64,000 nt of DNA from Acinetobacter sp. NIPH 2100 (lineage in GTDB: Bacteria > Pseudomonadota > Gammaproteobacteria > Pseudomonadales > Moraxellaceae), in assembly GCF_000369805.1 (NCBI RefSeq), contig NZ_KB850224.1, forward strand, positions 1,854,262 to 1,918,261, given 5' to 3'. The notes below the pieces were generated by a model, which saw nothing but the letters and a program-made list of their open reading frames with translations, did no database searches and was not told the origin of the DNA. Below are positions 33,974-41,674 of this stretch, piece after piece; within the stretch, counting starts at the first letter, position 1, and each line of letters begins with the position of its first letter. Position numbers and translations under genes: made by a program.

Positions 33974-34999
33974 ATGAATCCAGAATTACCAGGTACTTAC
34001 GTCAATTTATTGGTTGAAATCATACAAAAATGGAATGTGTCTTCTGAACAGCTTTTGTCTGGAACAGGGATTTCAGCACAAACTTTAAGTGCGCCGTTTT
34101 GGTATGTAGATTTCGATATTTTCAATCATCTATTGGAAAAAGCAGCATTACTGACACATGAACCTGCGATTAGCCTCTATCTTGCAGAGCAAATGCGAAT
34201 CTCTTGTTATGGTCATGTTGGCATTGCCGCGACTGCCTCTGAAACATTAGGGGATGCAATCAAGATTCTAGAGCAATTTATTGGCTTACATTGTTCAGTG
34301 TTCCAACCTAAACTGAAAATACAGGCAGAAATGGCTTATTTGTATTTTCATCAACCGTCACCGAAGTTTAAGTTGAATCAACAGGGAATGATGTTTTTAA
34401 TCTTGGGTTTTTCTCGAATTTTGGAAAATTTGGTGCAGCATAAACTTGCAGTCCATTTTCAGTTTCAGCAACAGCAACCCAGTTTTTATAAAAATACTAA
34501 GATTTTTAATGATTCAAATGTTAGCTTCGTGTGTGAAAAAGATTGTTTAACTTTCAATAAGGCGTTGCTACTGCAGCCGTTAAAGACAGCAGATGTGTTA
34601 CTGGCACGCTTAAGCAAACAACAGTGTGAACAAGATGCCTCTAAGCTGTCATTAAAAAGACGACAGAAGGATAGTCTGGACGCTCAGGTCAAAACATTAC
34701 TTTATCATGAAGATGATGGCTTCCTATCGCTGAAACAGGTGGCTGAAAAATTACATCTTTCAGAACGAACATTACAACGACAATTAAGCAATCAGCAAAC
34801 TTCATTTCAGATTCTGGTGGCCGAAGTCCGTAGGAAGCAAGCAGAGCGGTTATTGAAACAGCCCAAACTTTCAATTGAGCAAATTGCAGAGCGTTTAGGC
34901 TATGCTGATATTTCTCATTTTTCTCGTGCATTTAAAAAGTGGACCAATGTTACACCGAAGTTTTATCGGCAAGTCAGCATTGGTCATTCTTCCTTTTAA
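33974..34999 (+). CDS. AraC-family transcriptional regulator
   Basis: A 341-residue AraC regulator with an arabinose-binding-like N-terminal domain (about 20-200) and a C-terminal double helix-turn-helix (about 245-335): V-A-E-K-L-H-L-S-E-R-T-L-Q-R-Q-L and then R-L-G-Y-A-D-I-S-H-F-S-R-A-F-K-K-W. The divergent quinone-reductase gene is the obvious candidate target. Its stop lies three bases from the stop of the convergent cdsA-like gene. Confidence 0.88.
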   Translation: MNPELPGTYVNLLVEIIQKWNVSSEQLLSGTGISAQTLSAPFWYVDFDIFNHLLEKAALLTHEPAISLYLAEQMRISCYGHVGIAATASETLGDAIKILEQFIGLHCSVFQPKLKIQAEMAYLYFHQPSPKFKLNQQGMMFLILGFSRILENLVQHKLAVHFQFQQQQPSFYKNTKIFNDSNVSFVCEKDCLTFNKALLLQPLKTADVLLARLSKQQCEQDASKLSLKRRQKDSLDAQVKTLLYHEDDGFLSLKQVAEKLHLSERTLQRQLSNQQTSFQILVAEVRRKQAERLLKQPKLSIEQIAERLGYADISHFSRAFKKWTNVTPKFYRQVSIGHSSF

Positions 35000-35002
35000 G
35001 GA

Positions 35003-35947
35003 TTAGCTCCACCAATAGCGAAGGATATGGAAAAATATTGGAGCAGAGAAGCAGATGGAGTCGATACGGTCCAGCATACCGCCATGACCTTGAATGAGTT
35101 GCCCCCAATCTTTCACCCCACGATCACGCTTGATGGCTGACATGACCAGCCCGCCAAAGAAACCGAAAATACAAACAATCAATCCAATCAATGCTGCTTG
35201 CCAATAATTAAATGGCGTTAATGCTGACATCAGCACACCGAGTGCTGTGGCAAGAATGATACCGCCCACCAAACCTTCTACTGTTTTTGATGGGGAAAGT
35301 GTAGGAGCAACTTTATGTTTTCCGAATAGCTTGCCACATACATATTGCAGGACATCAGATGCTTGCACCACCATAATCAGCCAAATCGCCAACCAAATTT
35401 TTTCCCCTGTAAATTTGGGTAAATCCAAATTGAGCAGGGCGGGAACGTGTGAAATACAGAAGACACTGACCATCAAACCCCATTGGATTTTGGCACTACG
35501 TTCTAAAAAATGTGTTGTATCTTCAAGTTTCAAGCTGGCAATGGGGATTAGAAGAAACACATAGAGTGGAATAAAAATAGAAAATAATCCGTACCAGTTG
35601 GTGTAGACCAAATAATATTGATATGGAATAACGAAGTAGAACGCAATCAGTAAGGGAAGATAGTCACCGCGCCGTGTGGGCAATAGGCTAATAAATTCTC
35701 TTAATGCAAAAAAAGAAATGAGGCCAAACAGCACAATAAAAGCAGTTTTACCCAATAAGATTGCTGCAGCCAAGACAATCAGCATGATCCACCATGCATT
35801 GATACGGGCATTTAAATTATCAATAACGGGGGATGGTTTTAACCCTGCTTTTTGCTTCAGAATAAAGCCAATACTTGAAGCGATAATCAAAATGACTGCA
35901 AAGATGCCAAACAATAGATAAGTTTGTTGTAAGTTGTCTAAGCTCAT
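35003..35947 (-). CDS. phosphatidate cytidylyltransferase of a ynb-like operon (YnbB type)
   Basis: A 314-residue multi-span membrane enzyme of the CdsA family. The C-terminal signature is clear: K-R-D-R-G-V-K-D-W-G followed by G-H-G-G-M-L-D-R-I-D. It makes CDP-diacylglycerol from phosphatidate and CTP. It is the last gene of a six-gene minus-strand operon and overlaps the acyltransferase gene by four bases. Housekeeping cdsA usually sits with uppS and dxr, so this is likely a second, pathway-specific copy, comparable to E. coli ynbB. Confidence 0.88.
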   Translation of the reverse strand: MSLDNLQQTYLLFGIFAVILIIASSIGFILKQKAGLKPSPVIDNLNARINAWWIMLIVLAAAILLGKTAFIVLFGLISFFALREFISLLPTRRGDYLPLLIAFYFVIPYQYYLVYTNWYGLFSIFIPLYVFLLIPIASLKLEDTTHFLERSAKIQWGLMVSVFCISHVPALLNLDLPKFTGEKIWLAIWLIMVVQASDVLQYVCGKLFGKHKVAPTLSPSKTVEGLVGGIILATALGVLMSALTPFNYWQAALIGLIVCIFGFFGGLVMSAIKRDRGVKDWGQLIQGHGGMLDRIDSICFSAPIFFHILRYWWS

Positions 35948-36594
35948 TGATTCTCGGCCTCTTTTAATTTTAATAATTGCTGCTGAGCGTGTTGCAAGAA
36001 CTGGTCTTTGTCTGTGAATTGATCAAGTGCTAAGGGTTCACCAAAGATGACTGTCGAGAGCAGAGGTAAGGGGATAAATGCACCTTTTGGCATCACCCGC
36101 TTTAAGTTGGAAATCCAAACAGGAACAACTTCAACTTCTGGAAATTGTTGGCTGAGATGATACAGCCCACTTTTAAACTCAAGCAGTTCGATATCATCAT
36201 TCAAGTTCCTTGTTCCTTCGGGAAAGAAAATAATCGAATCACCTTGAGCTAATACATCTTTGACAGGCTGTAAAGGATCTTGTTGATCTGTGCGATTACG
36301 CTGAATAGTGACGCCTGAAAAAGTATTTTGAATCAGAAAACGCCTGAATCCATCTTTAAGCCAATAATCAGACGCGGCAATTGGTCGTGTTTGTCGACGG
36401 ATATGAATGGGCAAAGAAGACCATAATAGAATGAAATCAATATGACTATTATGGTTGGCATAATAGATTCTTTGTTTGAGTTCAGGCTCACAGCCGACCC
36501 ATAAACTTCTTGCACCCGTAAGCAGTCTAGCACTGCGCCGTGTTAGAAAAGCAATAAAACGTGCAACTGATTGTGTGATTATATTTTTTTTCAT
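35944..36594 (-). CDS. PlsC-type lysophospholipid acyltransferase
   Basis: A 216-residue acyltransferase with the PlsC fold. The catalytic H-x4-D reads N-H-N-S-H-I-D-F near residues 46-53, and F-P-E-G-T-R is the later substrate-binding motif. It probably acylates a lysophospholipid at the inner face of the cytoplasmic membrane. It overlaps the cdsA-like gene by four bases and follows a small membrane-protein gene by seven bases. Confidence 0.88.
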   Translation of the reverse strand: MKKNIITQSVARFIAFLTRRSARLLTGARSLWVGCEPELKQRIYYANHNSHIDFILLWSSLPIHIRRQTRPIAASDYWLKDGFRRFLIQNTFSGVTIQRNRTDQQDPLQPVKDVLAQGDSIIFFPEGTRNLNDDIELLEFKSGLYHLSQQFPEVEVVPVWISNLKRVMPKGAFIPLPLLSTVIFGEPLALDQFTDKDQFLQHAQQQLLKLKEAENQ

Positions 36595-36601
36595 TCAACC
36601 T

Positions 36602-37024
36602 TCATCTTTGCGCTAATTTATAAAAAAGTAAAATGAATACAGTATATTGTACTAACACAATGGTCATCTGTATTTTGAATAGCCTTAAACAGCCCTTAAA
36701 CCGTTCCGACCAATCACGATCTGTTTTATTGGATGGAATCAATTTTAAATTTAACAATGATTGATCCAATTGTTGAGTAAGATTTTCGATCTTTTCTGGT
36801 TGATCAACCATATGCTGTAATAGACCACGATCAAACTCAATCCGAATAAATAGATAATGGTGAATCGCCAGTAGTCCAGTAACAAGGAAAAGAGGAATCA
36901 ATATCTGCATTTTTGAAAATAAAGATAAGATGATAATCGACAAGATAAATGCTAAATAGCCTGATTTTAAAAGACTATTGCTTTGTTTTAGTAGCTGGCC
37001 AATGATTACAAAATCCATTTTCAT
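36602..37024 (-). CDS. unrecognised membrane protein of the ynb-like operon, 140 residues
   Basis: A protein with two adjacent hydrophobic spans near 20-60, a polar helical region (65-110, rich in Q, L and K) and a final span at 118-135. I do not recognise a family. It overlaps the phosphatase gene upstream by four bases and lies seven bases from the plsC-like gene, so it is firmly within the lipid operon and is the only member without an assignable step. Confidence 0.75.
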   Translation of the reverse strand: MKMDFVIIGQLLKQSNSLLKSGYLAFILSIIILSLFSKMQILIPLFLVTGLLAIHHYLFIRIEFDRGLLQHMVDQPEKIENLTQQLDQSLLNLKLIPSNKTDRDWSERFKGCLRLFKIQMTIVLVQYTVFILLFYKLAQR

Positions 37025-38388
37025 TGATGTTCCTCCTTTACAAGAAGAGCTTGAAAACGATTAATTTCAATAATATGAGTCTCACTCAAAACAATCCAAG
37101 GACGTGACTTTTGAATCAGGCTAATCGCTTCCGTAGTGGTTTTCACATAGCCTTGCTGTAATAGCCACGCAATTAAGATGCTACAACTCCGTGAATAACC
37201 AAGTGCACAGAATATCAGTAATTTTTGTGGCTCATTTGCTTGTATTAAAGGCTGGATAAAGTGATCAAACTTTTTTGCTGCTTCTAATAGTTGTGCGCTT
37301 TGGATCGGAATTAAATCAAGCGTACTATACTTCTCATAATGATGATCATTATTTGCAGGTAATTCAGCGCAGCAATCAAATACAGCATGATATTGCTTAC
37401 TATGTTTAGTTGTTGGGATACGGCCTAGATACAGATCAACGCCGTTGAGTTGCAGAATCAACGAGTCTTCAGGATGTTGATAGGTCCAAACACGGCTATT
37501 GATCCATGCAACCAGAGAATAAGGTGCAAACAATAGCCATGCAGCGACAGTCATCTGACCATCTTCTTGCTTTTGGAAAAAATGTGGTCTAACAAAAAAG
37601 TATGCTAAAGCGACTAAGAATAGACTGATCGCGGGATATAACATCCATAACCATGCACCTTTGAGTAAAAATGCAGGCGTCATACAAAGCAAGGCCCCAA
37701 TCAAATAAAAACACGCTAATTTTAAATGTTTGCCCGTAATTCGTTGCAAACCATCCTTTTGATAAGGTGCTTTAACTGTAAGTGGAAATAGCCATAAACA
37801 TAGTGCACCAACCAATAGCCCCAAAGGAATATCGATAAAGTGATGTTGCCACGTGGTTAAGACGGACACTCCAATTAGAAAAGACCAAACATGGACCAAC
37901 CAACGGTAGTTCGGTTTAATATGTCGACGGTAGAAATCCCACAAAATCACCAATAAAACGATATGCAATGATGGCGCTTGATTAAAGGGCTTATCAAAAC
38001 CCATGAGTACATCAAACCATATCCCAAAGAAACCATGTAATTCAGCGCGTTCAAAACTGAATTTTAAAGGAAAAATCAAAAAACAACTGATGGAGATCAA
38101 CTGAGCCGAAAATAGCCTAAGTGAATGTTGTTTTAATTCAAATTTATTCCAACATAACAATAAAGACAATCCGTAAAAAAGATCAATTGACCAATAGGGC
38201 ACAATAGTCCATGCCCACAATGGGATATGATGTTCCCAAGAAAAAACGATACTTGGGACATGACTTAGGCCAGAGGCGTATTGATTGGCAAATCCGTAGG
38301 TTAAAAAGAAAAAAGGGGCTAAAAAGACCAGACAGAGTAGTCCCCATTTCCAAGTACCATTTTGACGGTCTAAAATATTATTTTGCAT
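37021..38388 (-). CDS. PAP2 / dual-specificity phosphatase fusion (YnbD type)
   Basis: A 455-residue protein joining two phosphatase folds. Residues 1-270 are a multi-span PAP2-like domain with Q-A-P-S-L-H and T-T-W-Q-H-H-F-I-D carrying the histidines and aspartate of that family. After about residue 310 comes a cytoplasmic dual-specificity phosphatase domain with the C-x5-R loop C-A-L-G-Y-S-R-S, in which the usual H before the Cys is F. The likely role is dephosphorylation of a lipid-phosphate made by the operon. It matches E. coli YnbD in architecture. Confidence 0.85.
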   Translation of the reverse strand: MQNNILDRQNGTWKWGLLCLVFLAPFFFLTYGFANQYASGLSHVPSIVFSWEHHIPLWAWTIVPYWSIDLFYGLSLLLCWNKFELKQHSLRLFSAQLISISCFLIFPLKFSFERAELHGFFGIWFDVLMGFDKPFNQAPSLHIVLLVILWDFYRRHIKPNYRWLVHVWSFLIGVSVLTTWQHHFIDIPLGLLVGALCLWLFPLTVKAPYQKDGLQRITGKHLKLACFYLIGALLCMTPAFLLKGAWLWMLYPAISLFLVALAYFFVRPHFFQKQEDGQMTVAAWLLFAPYSLVAWINSRVWTYQHPEDSLILQLNGVDLYLGRIPTTKHSKQYHAVFDCCAELPANNDHHYEKYSTLDLIPIQSAQLLEAAKKFDHFIQPLIQANEPQKLLIFCALGYSRSCSILIAWLLQQGYVKTTTEAISLIQKSRPWIVLSETHIIEINRFQALLVKEEHQ

Positions 38389-38401
38389 AAGACGTCTTTA
38401 T

Positions 38402-40150
38402 TTAAATTTTTTGAGCAACAGAAACTGTGAAAATCCCAAATTCATCAATACATTGATCAACTTTTTTGAAGCCAGCTTGTTCAACCAATGCATCCATCTC
38501 TGCTTGTGAGCGTAACCGCATTACCCACGCATCGCCCTGACGATGTGAAGTTAAAGCACGTGCAATAAACTCTTGCTGCGGATGCCAGATTTGTCCCGTA
38601 TAAATCAGATAACCGCCTTGTAGCATAGCTTGATGAATACCAGAGAGAGATTGTCTTAATAAATCGTTATCACTAAAGAGTTCATAAAGCCCTGAAACAA
38701 TGACTAAGTTTGGTTTTGGTTTAACCTTAGCCAGTGATGTGGTATCGAATGCATCACCTAATTCAAACTGAGCAATGTTTTCGAGATTTCTTTGTTGAAT
38801 CAATGCTGTTCCAGAATCAACATTGAGTTGACTATAATCTCTTAAAAGCACAGATTTAGGTGGTGTCGGAAGCTCATTCACAGCATCTAAAATATAGCGA
38901 CCATGACCCGCAGCAATATCTAGGATTCGAACATCTTTACGTTGCTTGATCAGTGCTTTTGCGTATTTTGCCAATAACTGTTCGATGTGTTGTTTACGGA
39001 CACGAATTCCACGCCAACCAATTGCATTTAAATACTGCTGATCGATAATATTGCCGAGAATATTTTTGCTTTCACCTTGATTGCGATAAACAAAATCTAA
39101 AGTACTGCCAGAATCATAACCAGTATCTTCACCAATTTTTAAACCATGAGAGAACTTGCTACCTAGCTTTAAATTACGTTTGGTTAAATTCCAGAATAAG
39201 TTTTTGATTGAAGAGGCGGGAAGTGCGCTACTTAGCTGTTCTGCCGTTGCGCAGCTTGGACCAATTTTGTCAGCATTCAGTACATCTGGTGCCTGATAAT
39301 CTTCGGCAAAGTTTTGCAAAATAAAGCGACGAATCTTTTCAACTGCGATATGACGATCTTTTTCACCTAAAGTATCGTGAAAAAATCCTTCTAATACATG
39401 AAATTCTTTTTTAGGATGAGGAAGCTTTTCATAAAATTGTTGTTGTGGCTTGCGGTATACCACAAAATCTGAGCCTGAGCACAAAACTTGTGTAGGTACA
39501 AAGATATTTTGTGCATCATTTACAATACGTTCAGATGCAGCATATAAACCCAAAAGCATCCGGACCGAAATAGCTTTGGCGATTTGAGGATCTGTATCAT
39601 AGGTTTTTGCACGTTCATCATCATGCGTCAGCATATTGGCTTTTACATAACTGGTTATAAAGAAATTACCCTTTAATTTGCTTAAAACCGTTAAACCAGC
39701 TTTTGCAAATGGCACATAAAGCTTAATGTCAAATGCTGGTGATGCAAGGCATAAAGCTCTGATTTTAGGTGCATAATCATGTACCCATGTAGCGGCCAAA
39801 ACTGCTCCAACGCTTTGACCAATAACAGCGATATTGGTTGATACAATGCTGTAACTTGCTTCAATATGCTGAACAAAATATTGAATATCTTTTACGCAAG
39901 CAGAAAAACTTGGTGCATCGCCACGTAAACCTGGGGATTGCCCATGTCCACGAGCATCCCATGCAAAGAAATCAAACTCAGGTAAATTGAGTTCACTGAC
40001 CAAATGAGCCATACGGCCAGAATGTTCATGGCCACGATGAAATAAAATAATTGCTTTTTTTACATCTTGTGGCGCCAATGCTGGCCAGTGTTGGTAAGCC
40101 AACTCAGTATCATCATGGGTCGTAAATATATGTTTTTTTGAGCTTTGCAT
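38402..40150 (-). CDS. alpha/beta hydrolase fused to a SAM methyltransferase (YnbC type)
   Basis: A 582-residue bifunctional protein. The N-terminal half is a serine alpha/beta hydrolase of the lysophospholipase/monoglyceride lipase type: H-R-G-H-E-H-S-G near 39-46, nucleophile in G-Q-S-V-G-A near 112-117, histidine in G-F-F-H-D-T. The C-terminal half is a class I methyltransferase with I-L-D-I-A-A-G-H-G-R-Y as motif I. This fusion is characteristic of YnbC. It may trim and methylate a lipid or its head group; the substrate is unknown. Confidence 0.85.
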   Translation of the reverse strand: MQSSKKHIFTTHDDTELAYQHWPALAPQDVKKAIILFHRGHEHSGRMAHLVSELNLPEFDFFAWDARGHGQSPGLRGDAPSFSACVKDIQYFVQHIEASYSIVSTNIAVIGQSVGAVLAATWVHDYAPKIRALCLASPAFDIKLYVPFAKAGLTVLSKLKGNFFITSYVKANMLTHDDERAKTYDTDPQIAKAISVRMLLGLYAASERIVNDAQNIFVPTQVLCSGSDFVVYRKPQQQFYEKLPHPKKEFHVLEGFFHDTLGEKDRHIAVEKIRRFILQNFAEDYQAPDVLNADKIGPSCATAEQLSSALPASSIKNLFWNLTKRNLKLGSKFSHGLKIGEDTGYDSGSTLDFVYRNQGESKNILGNIIDQQYLNAIGWRGIRVRKQHIEQLLAKYAKALIKQRKDVRILDIAAGHGRYILDAVNELPTPPKSVLLRDYSQLNVDSGTALIQQRNLENIAQFELGDAFDTTSLAKVKPKPNLVIVSGLYELFSDNDLLRQSLSGIHQAMLQGGYLIYTGQIWHPQQEFIARALTSHRQGDAWVMRLRSQAEMDALVEQAGFKKVDQCIDEFGIFTVSVAQKI

Positions 40151-40160
40151 CTAATTTTCC

Positions 40161-40814
40161 TTAAAGCTGAATACTATTTTTAATACGGTTATAAATTGTC
40201 AAAATCAGTAGGATAGCAATAATGGCGAGAAGCCCATTGCATATATAAGCTAATGAATTTAAATAATTATTTTCGATTAAATATGGACTGAAACTTGCAC
40301 ATATTGCAATTAAACTAAACCAAAATGCACGGTCACTTTTACCCATAGGGCCATCATAACGGCGTTCCTGACCAATTAACGGTGCCATAACACCTGTATA
40401 TTCACTCAGAATCGCTAGAAATACGACTAAACCTAGAAGAAATGGCTGAATAAAGGCTAAACCTAAAAAGCAGAGGTAAAGTGCAGAATCAGAGATGACA
40501 TCACAGAGCTCATTTAAATATGCGCCCAGTTTTGATTGTTGATTGAACTCACGTGCGAGCATGCCATCAATTGCATTGAACGCCATGCGAACAAGCATCC
40601 ATACAGGAAATAATAAGAATAGAATGAATGGTTGCTGGTAAACATGTAAGTTGTACAAAGCAAAAGCTAATCCAACAGAGATAAACATTGCTAAGAGCGT
40701 CACTTGGTTTGCAGTGATCTTTTTTGAATAAAGCCATTTGACCAATGGACGAAGTAAATTTTGAAATGCAGGTTTTAACTGATAAATCGAAGGCATTGTT
40801 ATTGGTATAAACAT
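40161..40814 (-). CDS. atypical CDP-alcohol phosphatidyltransferase (YnbA type)
   Basis: A 217-residue membrane enzyme of the CDP-alcohol phosphatidyltransferase family and the first gene of the operon. The signature is N-A-I-D-G-M-L-A-R, then eight residues, then G-A-Y-L-N-E-L-C-D. Against the canonical D-x-x-D-G-x-x-A-R-x8-G-x3-D-x3-D, the first and third aspartates are asparagines. As I remember, E. coli YnbA shares these changes, so they mark a subfamily rather than damage. The acceptor alcohol is unknown. ATG 40796, giving M-P-S-I-Y-Q-L-K-P, may be the true start. The dif site lies 115 bp upstream. Confidence 0.85.
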   Translation of the reverse strand: MFIPITMPSIYQLKPAFQNLLRPLVKWLYSKKITANQVTLLAMFISVGLAFALYNLHVYQQPFILFLLFPVWMLVRMAFNAIDGMLAREFNQQSKLGAYLNELCDVISDSALYLCFLGLAFIQPFLLGLVVFLAILSEYTGVMAPLIGQERRYDGPMGKSDRAFWFSLIAICASFSPYLIENNYLNSLAYICNGLLAIIAILLILTIYNRIKNSIQL

Positions 40815-40929
40815 ATTTATATAGTGACTAGCATTGTGTGTAACTTTCCAATGTATGTCAACATACTAGGAATTGGGCAAAATCTGTAATTGCAAAGGTA
40901 TCTAGGCATTAGGTTATTAATTTAATAGT

Positions 40930-40957
40930 ATTTCGCATAATGTATATTATGTTAAAT
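40930..40957 (+). other. dif: chromosomal dif site (XerC/XerD recombination site)
   Basis: A 28-bp site in XerC arm, centre, XerD arm order: ATTTCGCATAA (40930-40940), TGTATA (40941-40946), TTATGTTAAAT (40947-40957). It agrees at 25 of 28 positions with E. coli dif; the differences are all in the outer four bases of the XerC arm, where the family varies. XerCD with FtsK resolve chromosome dimers at this site in the replication terminus. It falls in a 369-bp gene-free gap. Confidence 0.88.
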
Positions 40958-41006
40958 AGAATATCTAAAGACTGTGGCCTACACACAACACTGTTTGTTG
41001 CCACAG

Positions 41007-41049
41007 CTCAGCAACGTGAATATCTACGATTATAATTCACGTTGCTGAG
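41007..41049. repeat. perfect inverted repeat between two dif-like sites
   Basis: CTCAGCAACGTGAAT (41007-41021) and its exact complement at 41035-41049, separated by 13 bases. A further seven-base inverted pair (CTGTGGC/GCCACAG) lies just to its left. Both are inside the segment bounded by the dif site and the second dif-like site. Confidence 0.85.
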
Positions 41050-41055
41050 TATCCT

Positions 41056-41083
41056 AAGTAACATAATATAAGTTATGCAGAAA
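41056..41083 (-). other. second, degenerate dif-like site, inverted
   Basis: Read on the minus strand: XerC-like arm TTTCTGCATAA, centre CTTATA, XerD-like arm TTATGTTACTT. The inner parts of both arms (GCATAA and TTATGTTA) are identical to dif; the outer bases diverge. It is oriented opposite to the site at 40930 and about 100 bp from it. It may be a remnant of an element that used XerCD, or a plasmid-type dif copy. Confidence 0.65.
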
Positions 41084-41183
41084 TCAGATCGCTACTCGAC
41101 TTACTCGACAGTGTTTAATGTAGTTTAGGATGTCAAATTATGTTAATATCATTTAAGTAGTAACAGTTGAGCTTGTTCATTTT

Positions 41184-41624
41184 ATGAGTAAAAATATCAG
41201 TCTTGAAATCTGTCCAATTGCGAGAAGTCTGTCTGTTCTTGGTGATGCTTGGAGTATGTTGATATTACGAGATGCACATGCAGGATTTACACGCTTTGAT
41301 CAATTTCGTAAAAGTTTAGGCATTGCTCCCACGATGCTAACTAAACGCTTATCCGCTTTAGTAGATGAAGGATTACTTGAAAAACGACAATATTCTGAAC
41401 ATCCTCCCCGTGAAGAATATGTACTCACTCAAGCTGGTAAAGATTTTTTACCTGTTTTATTTGTAATCGGTGCATGGGGCCGTAAGCATAAACCTTTTGA
41501 AAATCCTGAAAAAATGCCTATATTTCTTGATGCTGAACAAGGTACAGAGATTATACCGATTGTGATTGATCAAGTGACAGGTGCTGAAATTGGCTCTCGA
41601 ACTATTCACCAAAAAGCTGAATAA
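41184..41624 (+). CDS. HxlR-family transcriptional regulator
   Basis: A 146-residue winged-helix regulator of the HxlR family. It starts with C-P-I-A-R-S-L-S-V-L-G-D-A-W-S-M-L-I-L-R, the usual N-terminus with its early cysteine, and contains L-T-K-R-L-S-A-L-V-D-E-G-L-L in the recognition region. HxlR proteins often sense electrophiles or redox state through that cysteine. The Old-Yellow-Enzyme and SDR/MDR reductase genes close by are plausible targets. Confidence 0.9.
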   Translation: MSKNISLEICPIARSLSVLGDAWSMLILRDAHAGFTRFDQFRKSLGIAPTMLTKRLSALVDEGLLEKRQYSEHPPREEYVLTQAGKDFLPVLFVIGAWGRKHKPFENPEKMPIFLDAEQGTEIIPIVIDQVTGAEIGSRTIHQKAE

Positions 41625-41625
41625 T

Positions 41626-41653
41626 AAAAAGCACTCCTGTGAGAGTGCTTTTT
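41626..41653. terminator. bidirectional terminator
   Basis: AAAAAGCACTC (41626-41636) pairs perfectly with GAGTGCTTTTT (41643-41653), between the convergent HxlR and Old-Yellow-Enzyme genes. Confidence 0.92.
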
Positions 41654-41674
41654 ATAAATTTAAATGCTAAATTA

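Noticed and set aside
40861..41100. Miniature inverted-repeat transposable element
   Set aside because: The outer inverted arms match XerC/XerD sites rather than transposase ends, and there is no target-site duplication.
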